A stretch of DNA of 64,000 bases from Owenia fusiformis (lineage: Eukaryota > Annelida > Polychaeta > Sabellida > Oweniidae). The translations under genes and the position numbers were made by a program. Positions 44,026 to 56,845 of the stretch are shown piece by piece. The notes beneath the pieces are model-generated. The model searched no databases. It had not been told where the DNA came from and saw only the letters and a program-made list of their open reading frames with translations. The stretch is from assembly GCA_903813345.2 (NCBI GenBank), contig CAIIXF020000003.1, positions 13,034,931 to 13,098,930 of the forward strand. The letters are read 5' to 3'. How positions within the stretch are numbered: position 1 is the stretch's first letter; every line of letters starts with the position of its first letter.

Positions 44026-45431
44026 AATGCGCCTACACAGCATTAAGTAATTTGTTTCAGGAGTCGTAGCTGCCGTTTTTATGATTTCCTAATGGTAAGA
44101 TTCCACATTGACTTAGAAACCATTTCCTATTCAAATATCTGATTCGTACCAACCGCTCTTAAAACGTTAGGACCGTTGTTAGGCATTTGCTATTTAAAAT
44201 ACAGTGCGACACGAAAGTTGCATAATTTGTTTGTCTATAAGAGTTGTCCTTTAGCAAATTTAAAATAGACACAATGTGAAAGCTCTTCCAAAAATTCCAG
44301 TGTGAAGCTTAACTTTGTAGATACTATTGATTTTGCCTTGTACTTCCAAGGAATGAAGTCCATTTAATTTAACACATAATGATTTAGTTGTCGTTGATAA
44401 ATCATTATAACCTATTGCCAAAATTATGTTACAAAAGGTGTGTGTCGTCCAGTTGTGCCAGCAAACGAATAGACGACATATTTGTAACGCTCATAAATGT
44501 GCATTTAGGTAAGCTTGTCATCTGAAACTTCTTGTGGAGTTGCAAAATGGAGTGTAGTTATAATGTGCCAAAAAAGTCAGAATTTCTTCAGACAAAAAGT
44601 TATGAAACAGTGTGGATGGGTGTCATTTTTATTGTGTCACGCGATAGTTCAAATGATATCCCCATGAGCTAATTTTCTTTTTTTCATCCATTGTCTCGAT
44701 CTCAAAAATTTACAAGAAAATTGCTTCTGATATACCAACACTATACTTACACTATGTATTAAATAAACAAAATATAGTTTTGTATACTTCAGGGAGTGGA
44801 AACGCGTAGAGTATTTTCGTGGAGTACACAGGAAATACAATTATAAAATCGCCATCATCTTCAAACTTATGTTCTGCGTAGTTTTATTCTGTATAATCAG
44901 GTCTCCTAGACTTCCAACAACGCGAACCCTCCCAAAAGCAATCATGTGATTTATCTTATTGATGAAACAAGTTAAATCATTTTGTGGTAAATCTTTGGAC
45001 ACATTGACTTGAAACACAGCAATGTAAAGTATAATGCAGGATGCATATTAAAAAACAATCGGGCAATCCGACCTACACGGATGTTTATCATGATTAATAA
45101 AGTAACATCCTTTAATGTTATTAATCATTTCAGACAATCTACACTGCGATCACAGTGGATCAGAAATCCAGAGCCCATGTTTTGTCAGGGAATAATTTCA
45201 AAGGATTATTTATTAATGCTATAGTAGTAAGAATTATGTTTAGTTAGGATTTATAGTTTTTTTGGATTGAAAATTAAATTTTGTTCTATATGAAAGTCGG
45301 AAAGTGAAGGAGTACTAATAAATAAAGAACTTAACCAGCAAATGAAGTAGATAGTCTGCCAAATTTTGAAAATCAACAACTTATTGACTTCCTTTTATCA
45401 TTTTTACAGTTTTAATATGATCACAATGAAA
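44026..45431. other. Intergenic; includes inverted partner of 3.7 kb repeat
   Basis: 44,945-45,175 is the reverse complement partner of 3,721-3,940. No gene was recognised. Confidence 0.5.
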
Positions 45432-45626
45432 CTAAGCTTGTACTCGTGAATGCAACTAACGGTTGTTGGCTACCGGATAAACCTACTATTTCATTGGCAA
45501 CTCATTTAGATATAAATGGTATAATTATAGGGTAGGTATAATTCATATTTAAATTAGTTGTTCTTAAAACAGTAGGTTGGCCCGATAGCCGATAGCCGTT
45601 ATATGCATTCGCGAATACAAGCGCAG
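45432..45626. mobile_element. R13 palindromic MITE plus adjacent partial copy
   Basis: Ends CTAAGCTTGTACTCGTGAAT and (reversed) CTGCGCTTGTATTCGCGAAT, with paired GGTTGTTGGCTACCGG-type and AACCTACT-type inner words; 195 bp. A left half of a second copy (CTAAGCTTGTATTCGGGAAC) follows at 45,670-45,760. Confidence 0.8.
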
Positions 45627-46212
45627 TAAGATGCACAGACGACAAACAGTTAAACCTATAGGGGCCCAACTAAGCTTGTATTCGGGAACGCAACTTTCGG
45701 CTGCCGGCTTCCGTATTAATCTACTACTTTATGGGCAATTCGTTTAAATATGACTAGTACCTGCTACTATTCCATTTATATTTTAAAGGGGCAACAAGAA
45801 CTGTAGAGAGAAAATTCGATCAGGTCAATATTTTGCTTAACATCTTATTTGACATACTTATTTTCTTAAAATGTATGGTAAAACTATCAATTTCAGAAGA
45901 AGAAGAAGAATTCAGTTCAAAGCTTCTATAAAGGGAGTCCCACTTATAGATTTTAAGATTCACCATGTTTCAAGAAAAATATCAGCTGAAATAATGTTCA
46001 TCCATTTTTCTTCGAAGATAATAAAATAAATGTTAGTCTTGATGAAATATACAAACTTAAATATATTTTGACACTGGTCAATGATCGTTGAATGGCAGGA
46101 ATGAATGATTTGTAATGTGACTTTGAGGTTCGACTACAAGGATATTCCCTACGTGATCCAATTAGATTTAAATTAAGCACCATAACGTTTATAGTATATC
46201 GTGACGTAATTT

Positions 46213-46372
46213 TATTATAAATTACAAAATGTTATATAACAATACTTTTTTGCCGAAAGGGCTAACACCCAATACAAGGGTGATGGAGGGGAATTGGTAA
46301 CCTGGACCCTTTACGGTTGTTAGGCCTATCAGCAAAAAGTATTGTTATATACCATTATGTAATTTATGATAC
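46213..46372. mobile_element. R14 palindromic MITE, ~160 bp
   Basis: Arms TATAAATTACAAAATGTTAT and (reversed) CATAAATTACATAATGGTAT continue into TATAACAATACTTTTTG on both sides, leaving a ~70 bp centre. Confidence 0.85.
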
Positions 46373-47248
46373 AAGTACGTCATCATATTATATAGCCACC
46401 AGACACACTACAGCTTCATAAATAGTGTATTGTATAAAATGTTATGTGATAGTACTGCTGAATAAAAAATTCTATCACGCAAGTCAGTGTGTTAAATGGC
46501 GGATTATTGCTTCTAATCACAGTCTATAAAGCGATTTCTAAAATATTAATATTACACAAATGTTGCATTTAATTTAAGTGGACATTTTTTTCTGTCCGTT
46601 CCAGTTGGGCGTTTTCACTAGTAATATTTTACGAATCATAAACATTACTGTATCATTAAGAGGTATTCACCAAAAAAGAATAACATATTATTTATTTACT
46701 ATTCATATAGTGTATATATTTACATAGATTACCATCATTAGAATGTCAAATTGTTAAATTAAACACAGGTGAAACAATAAATTATTTTATATCTGACATC
46801 TTTATAATTGTGTAAATACATATGTGTGTTATAAAAGGAAATTCCAATAAAGACATTTTACTAATATCCTGATCACGGTGCTGCTGGGAGAAATATGACA
46901 TAGTTTAGTCTGGAAATCAAGCTGACCTAAACTTGATAACTAATATGTCTTACTTGAAACTTGAAACTGATTCAGTTCATACAGCCAGATTACGCCTACT
47001 CGATCTTGATCTTGAATTGATTTAGTTATTTCACACTTTTTGAAGAAAGGATACTAATTCGATTTGATTCAAGAAGCATCATTAACACCGTTATTAATTG
47101 CTTACATGCAAAAGGATATTGGCAGTTCCGAGCAGATACCTAATTTATAGCACTTCTTTTAATGATTTCCTTAATACCTTAATGGTATATATGACCTCAT
47201 GAATTACACTCACATACTACACTTTATTTTGCAAACAGGGTCACCCTT

Positions 47249-47366
47249 AGTATTTGATCAACCTCGGTGACTCTTCTCCTTCATTTCTCATCTCCTTCAT
47301 TTCACTCCGTATATCGATATAAGGAGTGAAATGAAGTAGAAGAGTCACCGAGGTTGATCAAATACT
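47249..47366. repeat. Near-perfect palindrome private to block II
   Basis: AGTATTTGATCAACCTCGGT... reads back from 47,366, with ~52-bp arms differing by one 16-base insertion (ccttcatttctcatct) and single bases. Block I at the same place (about 7,695-7,725) has the single-copy word agtatttgatctcttcattttactcgatat and no second arm. Confidence 0.9.
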
Positions 47367-48795
47367 ATACAATATTGATCAAATACTATATATATTTTAT
47401 GTTTTATCCATTTGAAAGTCAGCATGTAGTTTCATCATATCTGAATATCGACTTACATCTTTAGGAAATAGATTTAAAATTTGAATGGGGATGAGTCTGT
47501 CATTGTGCTTTCACATTTACACATACAGTAACTGAAATCGTTTGGTTTTCGATGCCTTTTTAAAAATATTTAAAATTCGGGTATCACACTGACAAATTGG
47601 CTAATTTATCTAATCAAAGACGATAAGGCCATCGGATGGGTTACTTAGGAGAGAGGGATTTACATCGCCCATGTAGAAATCCCCTAAATTGGAATAAAAG
47701 CCAACATTTTTAATGACCCCTTTTATTCTTGATTTTATTGACTCATTTTCAATGTTACAGTCTTGCCTATTAAGATTTTGATGAAACATGTATCCGGGTA
47801 TGTTTTTTTAAATTCCAAGAGAAGATGAGCATACGTACATGTATCTAGAGTCTGCAGTGAGTAGTACCTTTTCGACGTTTTATCAGCGTTTATTTATTCC
47901 AAAATACACTTGGTAAAAACATTTCTTGCTCTGACATTTTCACCAACACTGGGTAGCTTAAAGTGTCTGTGCGATGCTCATCAGAATACAGTATAGAAAC
48001 TATACACGTTGAGTTGATCCTGTTACATAACTCAATGCTTTTTAAAATCTTACAACCAAAAGGCATTGAACCATGAGGTGATTTTGAGAAGCGTTACTCC
48101 TTTCTGGCCAATCAGAGTACAGTATAACATGAACACTTTTGAATTTACATTCGAGTTGCATAACACATTGCCGATTAAAATCCATAACCGGTTCTGATCG
48201 TGACGTCATGTTTTTTCCGGGAAATCTTACTTTGGCACTGAAAGACAATCAGATGAAGATGTGAGTCTGTTGGTATACTGTTTCTACCAACCAATACCCA
48301 TTGAATTTATTTGTGTAAAAAAAATGGAAATTACTGAATTTGCACTTTAAGGTTTACTTGAAATAACATTCATGGAATCTTAGAGAAATTGACCATTGAA
48401 AATAAGGCGTGTGCAGACGTATTCGACGTTGACCTTGATCGCATTTTGAGTGTTTTGAATTTTTGTTTGGAAATAAGTCGGAATTCAAAATTTGAAGTGA
48501 AAAAATGATTTTGATTTTGGATTTTGTAATTACGACATGACTACCTGATAATAAGGTCAAGGTCATAACATCATATTTGGCAAGAATATCGATGTTGGAT
48601 TCTGGGAGACAATCCTCCTTGAGGTAAGTGGTGAAGTAGCTTTCTTGAAGTGGCTAGTTTGTCCCTTGAATGCGTTATTTCACATTCCAATCTGAATAAA
48701 CAAGATTATTATCGTCAGTTTGCACTTCTCAAACAAAAAGTCCTCGTTACTTGATCTACATTACTTGATTACGTGATCAAAGAAAATCAGTTATT

Positions 48796-50329
48796 TAGAA
48801 CTCAAGTATAAGAAAGCTAATTATTAGTTACAAGCTTACGAGACGAAATCTTATCAAGTTAAAATCAATCAATAGAATAATATTACTTTTTTATGGGAAA
48901 GAATTGTTCATTATGATGTGAAAACTCGGTAAAGTCCTATCCTATTAGGCGTTCGTGTCCCCATCCCAGGCAAGCAATCAGTGATCTGCACCCATGGGTT
49001 TCACAAGGATGATTAAATCAGATATTATTTTACTATTGTATCAATTGGGTAAAGGCAATGTTTTGTTTTGGCAGAGTTAGTGAAGACATTTCATAATGTT
49101 TGGTACATGTATGGTAAAAGAAAGTGATATTGACACTTGAATAAAAAGGGAGTGGGCTCCATACCTTGGAAAGGAGAAATGGAAGGCAAGGGATAATAAA
49201 TGGTAATGGTACATCGAGTTATTGGGCTTCTTCTTCAGGATGCAATGGGATGTGATTATGGCATATAGTGTATTTTAGTATTTCCATTATGGTCCCCGTT
49301 TTTTCACGGCGGTTGGTGATCGGCGGTTGGCGATCGGCGTCTATTACAACTATCAATAACTTCACAAATACGTACTGTTTACACTGACTAAATGTTTTTT
49401 AATAGAAATTGAAATCTGACTTTAGATTTAAGAAGTGACCTCCAGTGACCTTCTCAAGATCAAAAAAGGTTAAAAATGGTCGAAAAGACTTGCTTTAAAT
49501 TGACCACATTTATAGAAATCATTTACAAGTCCAAATATGACTTGAGATTTGAGATTTGACCTTCGATGACTTTCTCAAGGTCAAAAAGGTCAAACAGTTA
49601 TTTTTTCAAAATCATCTACAAGTTCTCAGAAGTTCAAATCTGATCATAGATTAAAGATTTGACCTTCAATTACCTTCTCAAGGTAAGAAAGGTTAACCTT
49701 TGATCATTTCCATTAAATCAGTCTATTTTCTCAATTATGTACAATATCATACTTTACACAATTACATGTACACTTCTCATAATATTTCACAAATCATTGT
49801 AAATACCATCATGTGGCACCTAATACTCCCTTTTGGGGGTAATAGCCACTACAACCTGCTGTAAATATGTTACATTGATTTTAATTTCAAAAAAGGTAAA
49901 AAGGTATTTTTCAACTTGTTTCAAATTGACCAATTTACAAAAATCATCTTCAAGGTCTGAGCAGTTCAAATCTGACTTAAGATTTAAGATTTGACCTTCA
50001 ATGACCTTCTCAAGGTCAAGAAAGGTCAAAAATGTATTTTTCAACTTGCTTCAGATTAATCAAATTTTATTTTCAAAATCATCTACAAGTTCTCAGAAAT
50101 TCAAATCTGACTTTAGATTTGAGATTTTACCTTCAATGACCTTCTCAGGGTCAAACAATTTCCTTTTTCAAAATCTCAGAAATTCAAATCTGATTTAAGT
50201 TTGAATTCATAGTATTGTGAGCAACTAGGTGGTGACATTTTGTTAATGCCTTGTTTTGACCTATTGACACCTAATCAAAGATATGGGTCATATATTGTAA
50301 AATTAGAACACGTATAATTTGGAATTATT
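48796..50329 (+). repeat. 1,534-bp tandem duplication, unit 1
   Basis: Repeats immediately as 50,330-51,863. By eye only two differences were seen: G at 49,478 against T at 51,012, and T at 49,950 against A at 51,484. The junction shows TT microhomology. Contains the TGACCTTCTCAAGGTCA-bearing internal repeats. Confidence 0.97.
49415..50215 (+). repeat. Diverged internal repeats with TGACCT(N5)AGGTCA cores
   Basis: Five units at about 49,450, 49,568, 49,670, 50,002 and 50,138 share AAATCTGACTTTAGATTTAAG, then TTGACCTTCAATGACCTTCT, then AAGGTCA. They recur in the duplicated unit (plus 1,534). Not coding. Confidence 0.8.
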
Positions 50330-51863
50330 TAGAACTCAAGTATAAGAAAGCTAATTATTAGTTACAAGCTTACGAGACGAAATCTTATCAAGTTAAAATC
50401 AATCAATAGAATAATATTACTTTTTTATGGGAAAGAATTGTTCATTATGATGTGAAAACTCGGTAAAGTCCTATCCTATTAGGCGTTCGTGTCCCCATCC
50501 CAGGCAAGCAATCAGTGATCTGCACCCATGGGTTTCACAAGGATGATTAAATCAGATATTATTTTACTATTGTATCAATTGGGTAAAGGCAATGTTTTGT
50601 TTTGGCAGAGTTAGTGAAGACATTTCATAATGTTTGGTACATGTATGGTAAAAGAAAGTGATATTGACACTTGAATAAAAAGGGAGTGGGCTCCATACCT
50701 TGGAAAGGAGAAATGGAAGGCAAGGGATAATAAATGGTAATGGTACATCGAGTTATTGGGCTTCTTCTTCAGGATGCAATGGGATGTGATTATGGCATAT
50801 AGTGTATTTTAGTATTTCCATTATGGTCCCCGTTTTTTCACGGCGGTTGGTGATCGGCGGTTGGCGATCGGCGTCTATTACAACTATCAATAACTTCACA
50901 AATACGTACTGTTTACACTGACTAAATGTTTTTTAATAGAAATTGAAATCTGACTTTAGATTTAAGAAGTGACCTCCAGTGACCTTCTCAAGATCAAAAA
51001 AGGTTAAAAATTGTCGAAAAGACTTGCTTTAAATTGACCACATTTATAGAAATCATTTACAAGTCCAAATATGACTTGAGATTTGAGATTTGACCTTCGA
51101 TGACTTTCTCAAGGTCAAAAAGGTCAAACAGTTATTTTTTCAAAATCATCTACAAGTTCTCAGAAGTTCAAATCTGATCATAGATTAAAGATTTGACCTT
51201 CAATTACCTTCTCAAGGTAAGAAAGGTTAACCTTTGATCATTTCCATTAAATCAGTCTATTTTCTCAATTATGTACAATATCATACTTTACACAATTACA
51301 TGTACACTTCTCATAATATTTCACAAATCATTGTAAATACCATCATGTGGCACCTAATACTCCCTTTTGGGGGTAATAGCCACTACAACCTGCTGTAAAT
51401 ATGTTACATTGATTTTAATTTCAAAAAAGGTAAAAAGGTATTTTTCAACTTGTTTCAAATTGACCAATTTACAAAAATCATCTACAAGGTCTGAGCAGTT
51501 CAAATCTGACTTAAGATTTAAGATTTGACCTTCAATGACCTTCTCAAGGTCAAGAAAGGTCAAAAATGTATTTTTCAACTTGCTTCAGATTAATCAAATT
51601 TTATTTTCAAAATCATCTACAAGTTCTCAGAAATTCAAATCTGACTTTAGATTTGAGATTTTACCTTCAATGACCTTCTCAGGGTCAAACAATTTCCTTT
51701 TTCAAAATCTCAGAAATTCAAATCTGATTTAAGTTTGAATTCATAGTATTGTGAGCAACTAGGTGGTGACATTTTGTTAATGCCTTGTTTTGACCTATTG
51801 ACACCTAATCAAAGATATGGGTCATATATTGTAAAATTAGAACACGTATAATTTGGAATTGCA
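50330..51863 (+). repeat. 1,534-bp tandem duplication, unit 2
   Basis: Second unit, followed by the single-copy flank that matches block I (attgcagc, about 12,835). Confidence 0.97.
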
Positions 51864-52540
51864 GCAAGTTGCTTTAAAAACGGTTCGCTCAGTGCAAAGT
51901 CAAGTACAAAAAATGTAATATAATGCGGATACGATCATCCCAATCAATGTTTAGCGATATACCCATCAAGAGATAATGCTTTTGCTGTAATGTTGCGCTT
52001 ATTTTATTATGTTATTTGCATGCATTGAATGAGCTGGGCACCTTGCATTATGATTTCCCAATGTATTTAAACGCGTTGAATTGTATAATAATTCTGATAT
52101 GTTATGATCGCGCTGTCATCCTGAATATCACTAAGTGTAATGTGAAGTTTACACGTTGTAAACGTTCAAAACATAAAGCTGGATATCGCATCAAAATGAT
52201 AATTAAAATTCCATAGGGAAACTGTTGATATCCGCGACTGATAAAAGGTTGTTTATTGTCCATAAGGATTTTATTTAATTACATATTATGAATTATTTAT
52301 ACAATGATCGCGATATTGTAACAAAGTGATGGCTAGAGCGACTAACATAAGCACTCTGGAAACAAATGTTTTTTGAAATAACAAACGTTAGAAATCTAAA
52401 CACAATAGGTTTACGCCACTACGCTATTCAAATTAAGTATTTGCATATCGCTCTTTTCAGAACATAAATGAAACAATGAACCAAGGGGCATCGGAATGTA
52501 ATTTTCATATATTTGGACTTTCCCGGGAATTAATACGGCA

Positions 52541-53080
52541 TCCATTTAATTATTGAGGTCACCGTTTTTTCTTTATTATCAGCATGCTACTGACGATTAT
52601 TTATTCTTATTCTACCCAATTGCCGAAATGAAATCTAAAATGAAAGAAAAAACTAAAAACTTGAAAAACCCATATTGAAATATTAACGTTTGTTATATTG
52701 GTTCACTATATAATGATACAGGGTGACCCTGAAGAAACGTCAATGATGTTGACATTTCAATACTGCTGGACTAATCTTCTTGACACTTGACACAAATGTT
52801 CCATAACATTTATTGAGTTAATATCTCAAAAATAAAGCTTCTACTATATTTGATTGATCGATTTTATGGTTACTATGTTAACCCGATGTGACATTGCACG
52901 GGGCATGATATTTGTTTTATTAGAAAATTGGATGAAAAGTTCCGAAAGACAACATTACTATATGACTTAATTAATTAAAGGCAACCTTAAGTGCCTGCAA
53001 CCTGTGTACTAGCTTCATACTTGAGCAAAATAGAGCCTCGAAGTGCTCTTCTTAGTGATTGCTAAATTACCTCATCTGCA
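52541..53080. other. Intergenic; possible lone R3-like terminus at 52,719
   Basis: tacagggtgaccctgaagaa at 52,719 resembles the left CAGGGTGTCCC end, but no matching right end was found. Nothing else was recognised. Confidence 0.35.
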
Positions 53081-54580
53081 CTAAGGTTCCGATACACCAT
53101 CGGAAGGCTGAGAGTGTCAGCTTTAAGAATCTAACTTCCATTCGAATTTTCGCTGAATGCAAAATTAGATATTAACCCTTTTCTTACCAAGGGATAAACT
53201 TAAGAAATCAACCATGCTTTTTCAATCAAAATATATTTTGACAATCGAATGCTATTTTCAATCTAAATGTTCATAACAGCACAGTTTGTGGTCATGGCAA
53301 CACATCAGTATATAATAATGATGTTTACACTTTTGTTGTTAGGATTACACGTTCACGTTAAAATGACCACCCAAATATCCATGAAAACGATGTCAACTTT
53401 CTTTTTACAGCATAATTTTTCATTGATTTTTCATATAAAACACAAGAATGTGTATGTATGTGAAAATATATGGTTTCAGAGTGCCTATACATGTACTGTC
53501 TAAGAAACTATTCAATGGAATATCACTCCATATTAGACATTATGTATGCTTAAGATGGAGTTCTACACGAGAGTGAAATAAAAATATGCTGTATGAGAAA
53601 ATAGGTGTGACAATAGAGGTCAAAGGTCAATGTTTGGCTTGATGGATTCCACTTAAACTTGATAGGTAGTGCATCACCCATACCACTTGTTTAGATGACA
53701 GGTAGTGCTGAATTAATTATATCATTGATAAGTAGACATATAAGAATACATTTAAAAAGATAATTAAGTTCAGAGGAATACCCAATGTTTAGTCAAAGGT
53801 GCATTTTCTCATGCTTAGTCAATTCACGGTTGCTGTAATCTTCATATTCTCAGGAGAAGGTTAGCAATTGGTATTGTACATTCCTATATATGCAAATTAC
53901 ACATTAAAGTACAAATTATTTTCAAATATCAAATCTCATTTCTACTGAAAACAAAACTTCTGACGCATTTTGTAGCATTATGGGATCCCTACACTTAATG
54001 ACCCCTATCTCTGCCTATCTGGGTTCAAACTCTTAAATATTCTCAAAAGTATAATTTAGCAAAAAATAATCCATTCTGGCCACACGGGTTCTTGTCATTT
54101 TGAAATTGATTTTCATAAAATTAATAAATGACCCTTTGGGGATGAAAGGGTTAATATCTAATTTTGCATTCACAAAAATGAAATGGAGGTCAGAATCTTA
54201 AAGCTGATTTTCAGGTTTCCATGGTGTATTGGAACTACACACTATTTTCAAATATCAAATCTCATTTCGACCGAAAACAAAAATTCTGAAGCATTTTGTC
54301 GCATAATGGGGCCACTGCACTTAATGACCCTTATCTCAGCCTATCTTGGTTCAAACTCTTAAATGTTCTCCAAAGTATAATTTGACATTGTTATTGAAAA
54401 CCTAAAAATAATCCATTCTGGCCATAGGGGTATTTGTCATTTTGAAATTGATTTTCATAAAATTAATAAATGACCTCCTGGGGATGAAAAGGTTAATATC
54501 TGATTTTGCATACACTAAAAATTCGAATGAAGATCAGATCCTTAAAGCGGATTCTTTCCAATGGTGTATTGGAACCTTAG
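53081..54580. mobile_element. R16 TIR element, 1.5 kb, ends CTAAGGTTCC
   Basis: CTAAGGTTCCGATACACCAT and (reversed) CTAAGGTTCCAATACACCAT start arms about 105 bp long (sharing TTAATATCTRATTTTGCAT reversed). Inside, 53,917-54,240 and 54,241-54,566 are a ~325 bp direct tandem repeat of the right-arm region. A perfect AGGTCAAAGGTCA (53,618-53,630) lies inside. Non-coding. Confidence 0.8.
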
Positions 54581-55949
54581 TTCATATAGATGGTCAATTG
54601 TATCACCCTAGTTTGCTCTACTATCATCAAAAGTATCATTTTGCAATCGATTGTCTAGCAATGCACTAGACAAAGTCCGAGAACAGTTTAAGTAAACAAA
54701 ATCATTTACGTCAAAACATAAAAATAAACACTCGATCTCGTGGAAAACAGTAAATTCCCATTAGATGTCCTACTTTGCGAAAGCCAAGAAACGTTTATCT
54801 CTTCGCTCTAACAACGTTGTAAATTACCCGTTGCTTTCAGTCAGTCAACAGCCAACCTACTGCTTTTATAATGCGTATGATGTCATTATTCATGGTTTTC
54901 AACTGTACAACAATATATTTTGTAACAAATTTATCATCTTTATTAAACAACATGAAATGCCTGCTCTCAAGGATTTCATCTATCATATACCCCTTGACAT
55001 CCATGCACAAAACGTTGCAGTTGTTGCACAAAATGGCAAATTTTGGTTATAGACCAATCAAAATCAAATGTTTCCCTATTTTTACCAAATAAATCATAAT
55101 CAAAACCAATGAAATTCTATGTTAGGATTTCTCCAAGGAATGTGTATGCAAAATGAGGTGACTAAACTCTTAAAAGTGAAGAAATGAGAGTAAATATACA
55201 GACTTGGGACTTGTGTTGTCTCGGCTACTATATTAATCATGTTTGCCACAAAGGTTGCTCTTGAAACATCAGATCTATAATCCAATCTTAATACCGGTCA
55301 CTTTATACTTTATACTATAAGAAAATAAAATCCCAAATATCCCAACCCAAACCAATCAGTGAACAAGGAAACAATGGCAAATGACCCACTTATTTTTCCA
55401 AGGTCATATGAAACAGCCTGGTTCATATCCTGTGTGCAAAGTCTAGTGATACACTACCAGAAGACGAAGCTCTCTTTCAATAAGTGAAGTCTAAAGAATG
55501 GAAAGGTTGCCTTCTTCCAAATGTTCTATTATGAACTGGGACATACTGTATGCAATTGTAGTGTTTCACTATCATTGTTATCATATCACAATTAAATCTA
55601 TATAGATATGATATGTAGATATGATATATGTATATATGTAGAAATGCTGTAGCATATGATCTCAAACAGATGCAAAGCATCCGATCACAGTATTATCACT
55701 CTTGTATTCAAACCTTATTCTTTTGCCGATGAATGTTATGATAATGAGGTGCCATTATATCATGATGTAGAGGATCCAAATGAGGGTCTTAACTCTTTAG
55801 ACCTGCATTTTACAATACTAGATCTATGCCTGATAATTTTATGACTTCGCCTAGACTTACTGATATTGTATTAGATTTTAGAGGGGACGAGTTGTCTAGG
55901 GGATGAGTTGTCCAGGGATGAGTTGTCTAGGGGATGAGTTGTCCGGTGA
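54581..55949. other. Intergenic, no gene supported
   Basis: The longest frame (54,765-55,052 plus, 95 codons, MSYFAKAKKRLSLRSNNV...) shows no domain and has overlapping frames on both strands. A TA-rich microsatellite lies at about 55,595-55,640. At 55,885-55,945 the word gatgagttgtcyrgg recurs four times as a short tandem. Confidence 0.45.
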
Positions 55950-56530
55950 CTAAAATAATTAGCTACTTCGATCATAAACAGTCTTCACTACGTCCATGTC
56001 ATTCGCAGTTCGTTCAGGTCACACCGTGCTGGTGTGTACACGTAGTATCACGTACTACTTGATATCCGATTGCATAACGACGTTAACGCGTCCCTAGTAG
56101 AAAGTAAATCATCTCGTTTGAAATACGTTGTTAGAGGATTTAATAACAAAAATTAAACGGTAATAATTTTGAAATAATTCAAAATTCTAAATCACCTTCC
56201 CGTCCGAGCAAGTCCAAGAGGTTCGTAAATAGACCGTATAAAGATGCAGCTACGTTCATTCCGTTCGCACACGTTTAAACCCAGTTCGGCAACATTTTTA
56301 AGAACGCAGTGGCAAATAGTTTGGTGTGATAGCTATATTTTGCCAACTCGTTCATAAGCAGTCTTTAATACGTCCTTAATAAGTTTAAACCTTAGATTAG
56401 TTGAACGTATTAGTTCTACCTCGTTCTCAATACAGTCTCAGAAAGTTCAACTCGTTCTAAAAACGCCCCTACTAGGATTGAAGAACGGCAGATCTGTTCG
56501 TAATATGGACCCGCTGGTCCTAAGTAGAAT
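55950..56530 (+). mobile_element. R1 element, copy D, diverged and truncated at both ends
   Basis: Colinear with the middle of copy B (AATAATTAGCT, ACAGTCTTCA, GCAGTTCGTTCAGGT, CGTTCATAAGCAGT, GTTCTACCTCGTTC, AGGATTGAAG) but with many more differences than A to B. It is therefore the older copy. Confidence 0.8.
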
Positions 56531-56845
56531 GTGAATGTCGCAAATACGACCTCTATATTAATTACAACAAAGAAGTATTGCTTATGGATAAAACAAAGTG
56601 TCTTTCCTGAGCCTCGGGTCTGTCGTCGATGCTGTCGATTAAATAGATCAGAGCCGCAGAAGACAACATTTTTGCGAAGAACTACAGTTTATTTTACACT
56701 AAATCTACCAGGACGGGAAGTAGTAGAATTACACTCAAAAACAAAAACTGTTAATTTGAAACTCATCTTTCCCAAGTTCAAAGAATCTGTCACTAGTGTC
56801 ACTATAAATAAGGTATAAAATAAATCCAATGTATGGGCATGTGTA
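56531..56845 (+). other. Spacer between two R1 copies with a 95-codon frame
   Basis: An ATG frame (56,531-56,818) runs with VFPEPRVCRRCCRLNRSEPQ and LPGREVVELHSKTKTVNLKL. It looks somewhat protein-like but no domain was recognised. Being trapped between two transposon copies argues against a functional gene. Confidence 0.2.

Larger units (their letters stand above)
46890..52540 (+). repeat. Block II: segmental paralogue of block I, lacking the GPCR
   Basis: Colinear with block I (see the entry at 6,990). Relative to block I it lacks R8, the ~2.4 kb with the GPCR (expected near 48,838), and R3c. It carries a private palindrome at 47,249-47,366 and a private 1,534-bp tandem duplication. No coding frame of note remains. 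Confidence 0.8.

Noticed and set aside
43615-44043. 142-codon repetitive ORF on the minus strand
   Set aside because: Explained by the 117-bp minisatellite; the opposite strand is open too and no coding context was seen.
54765-55052. 95-codon plus-strand ORF
   Set aside because: Frames on both strands overlap it, no domain or signal was seen, and there is no supporting context.
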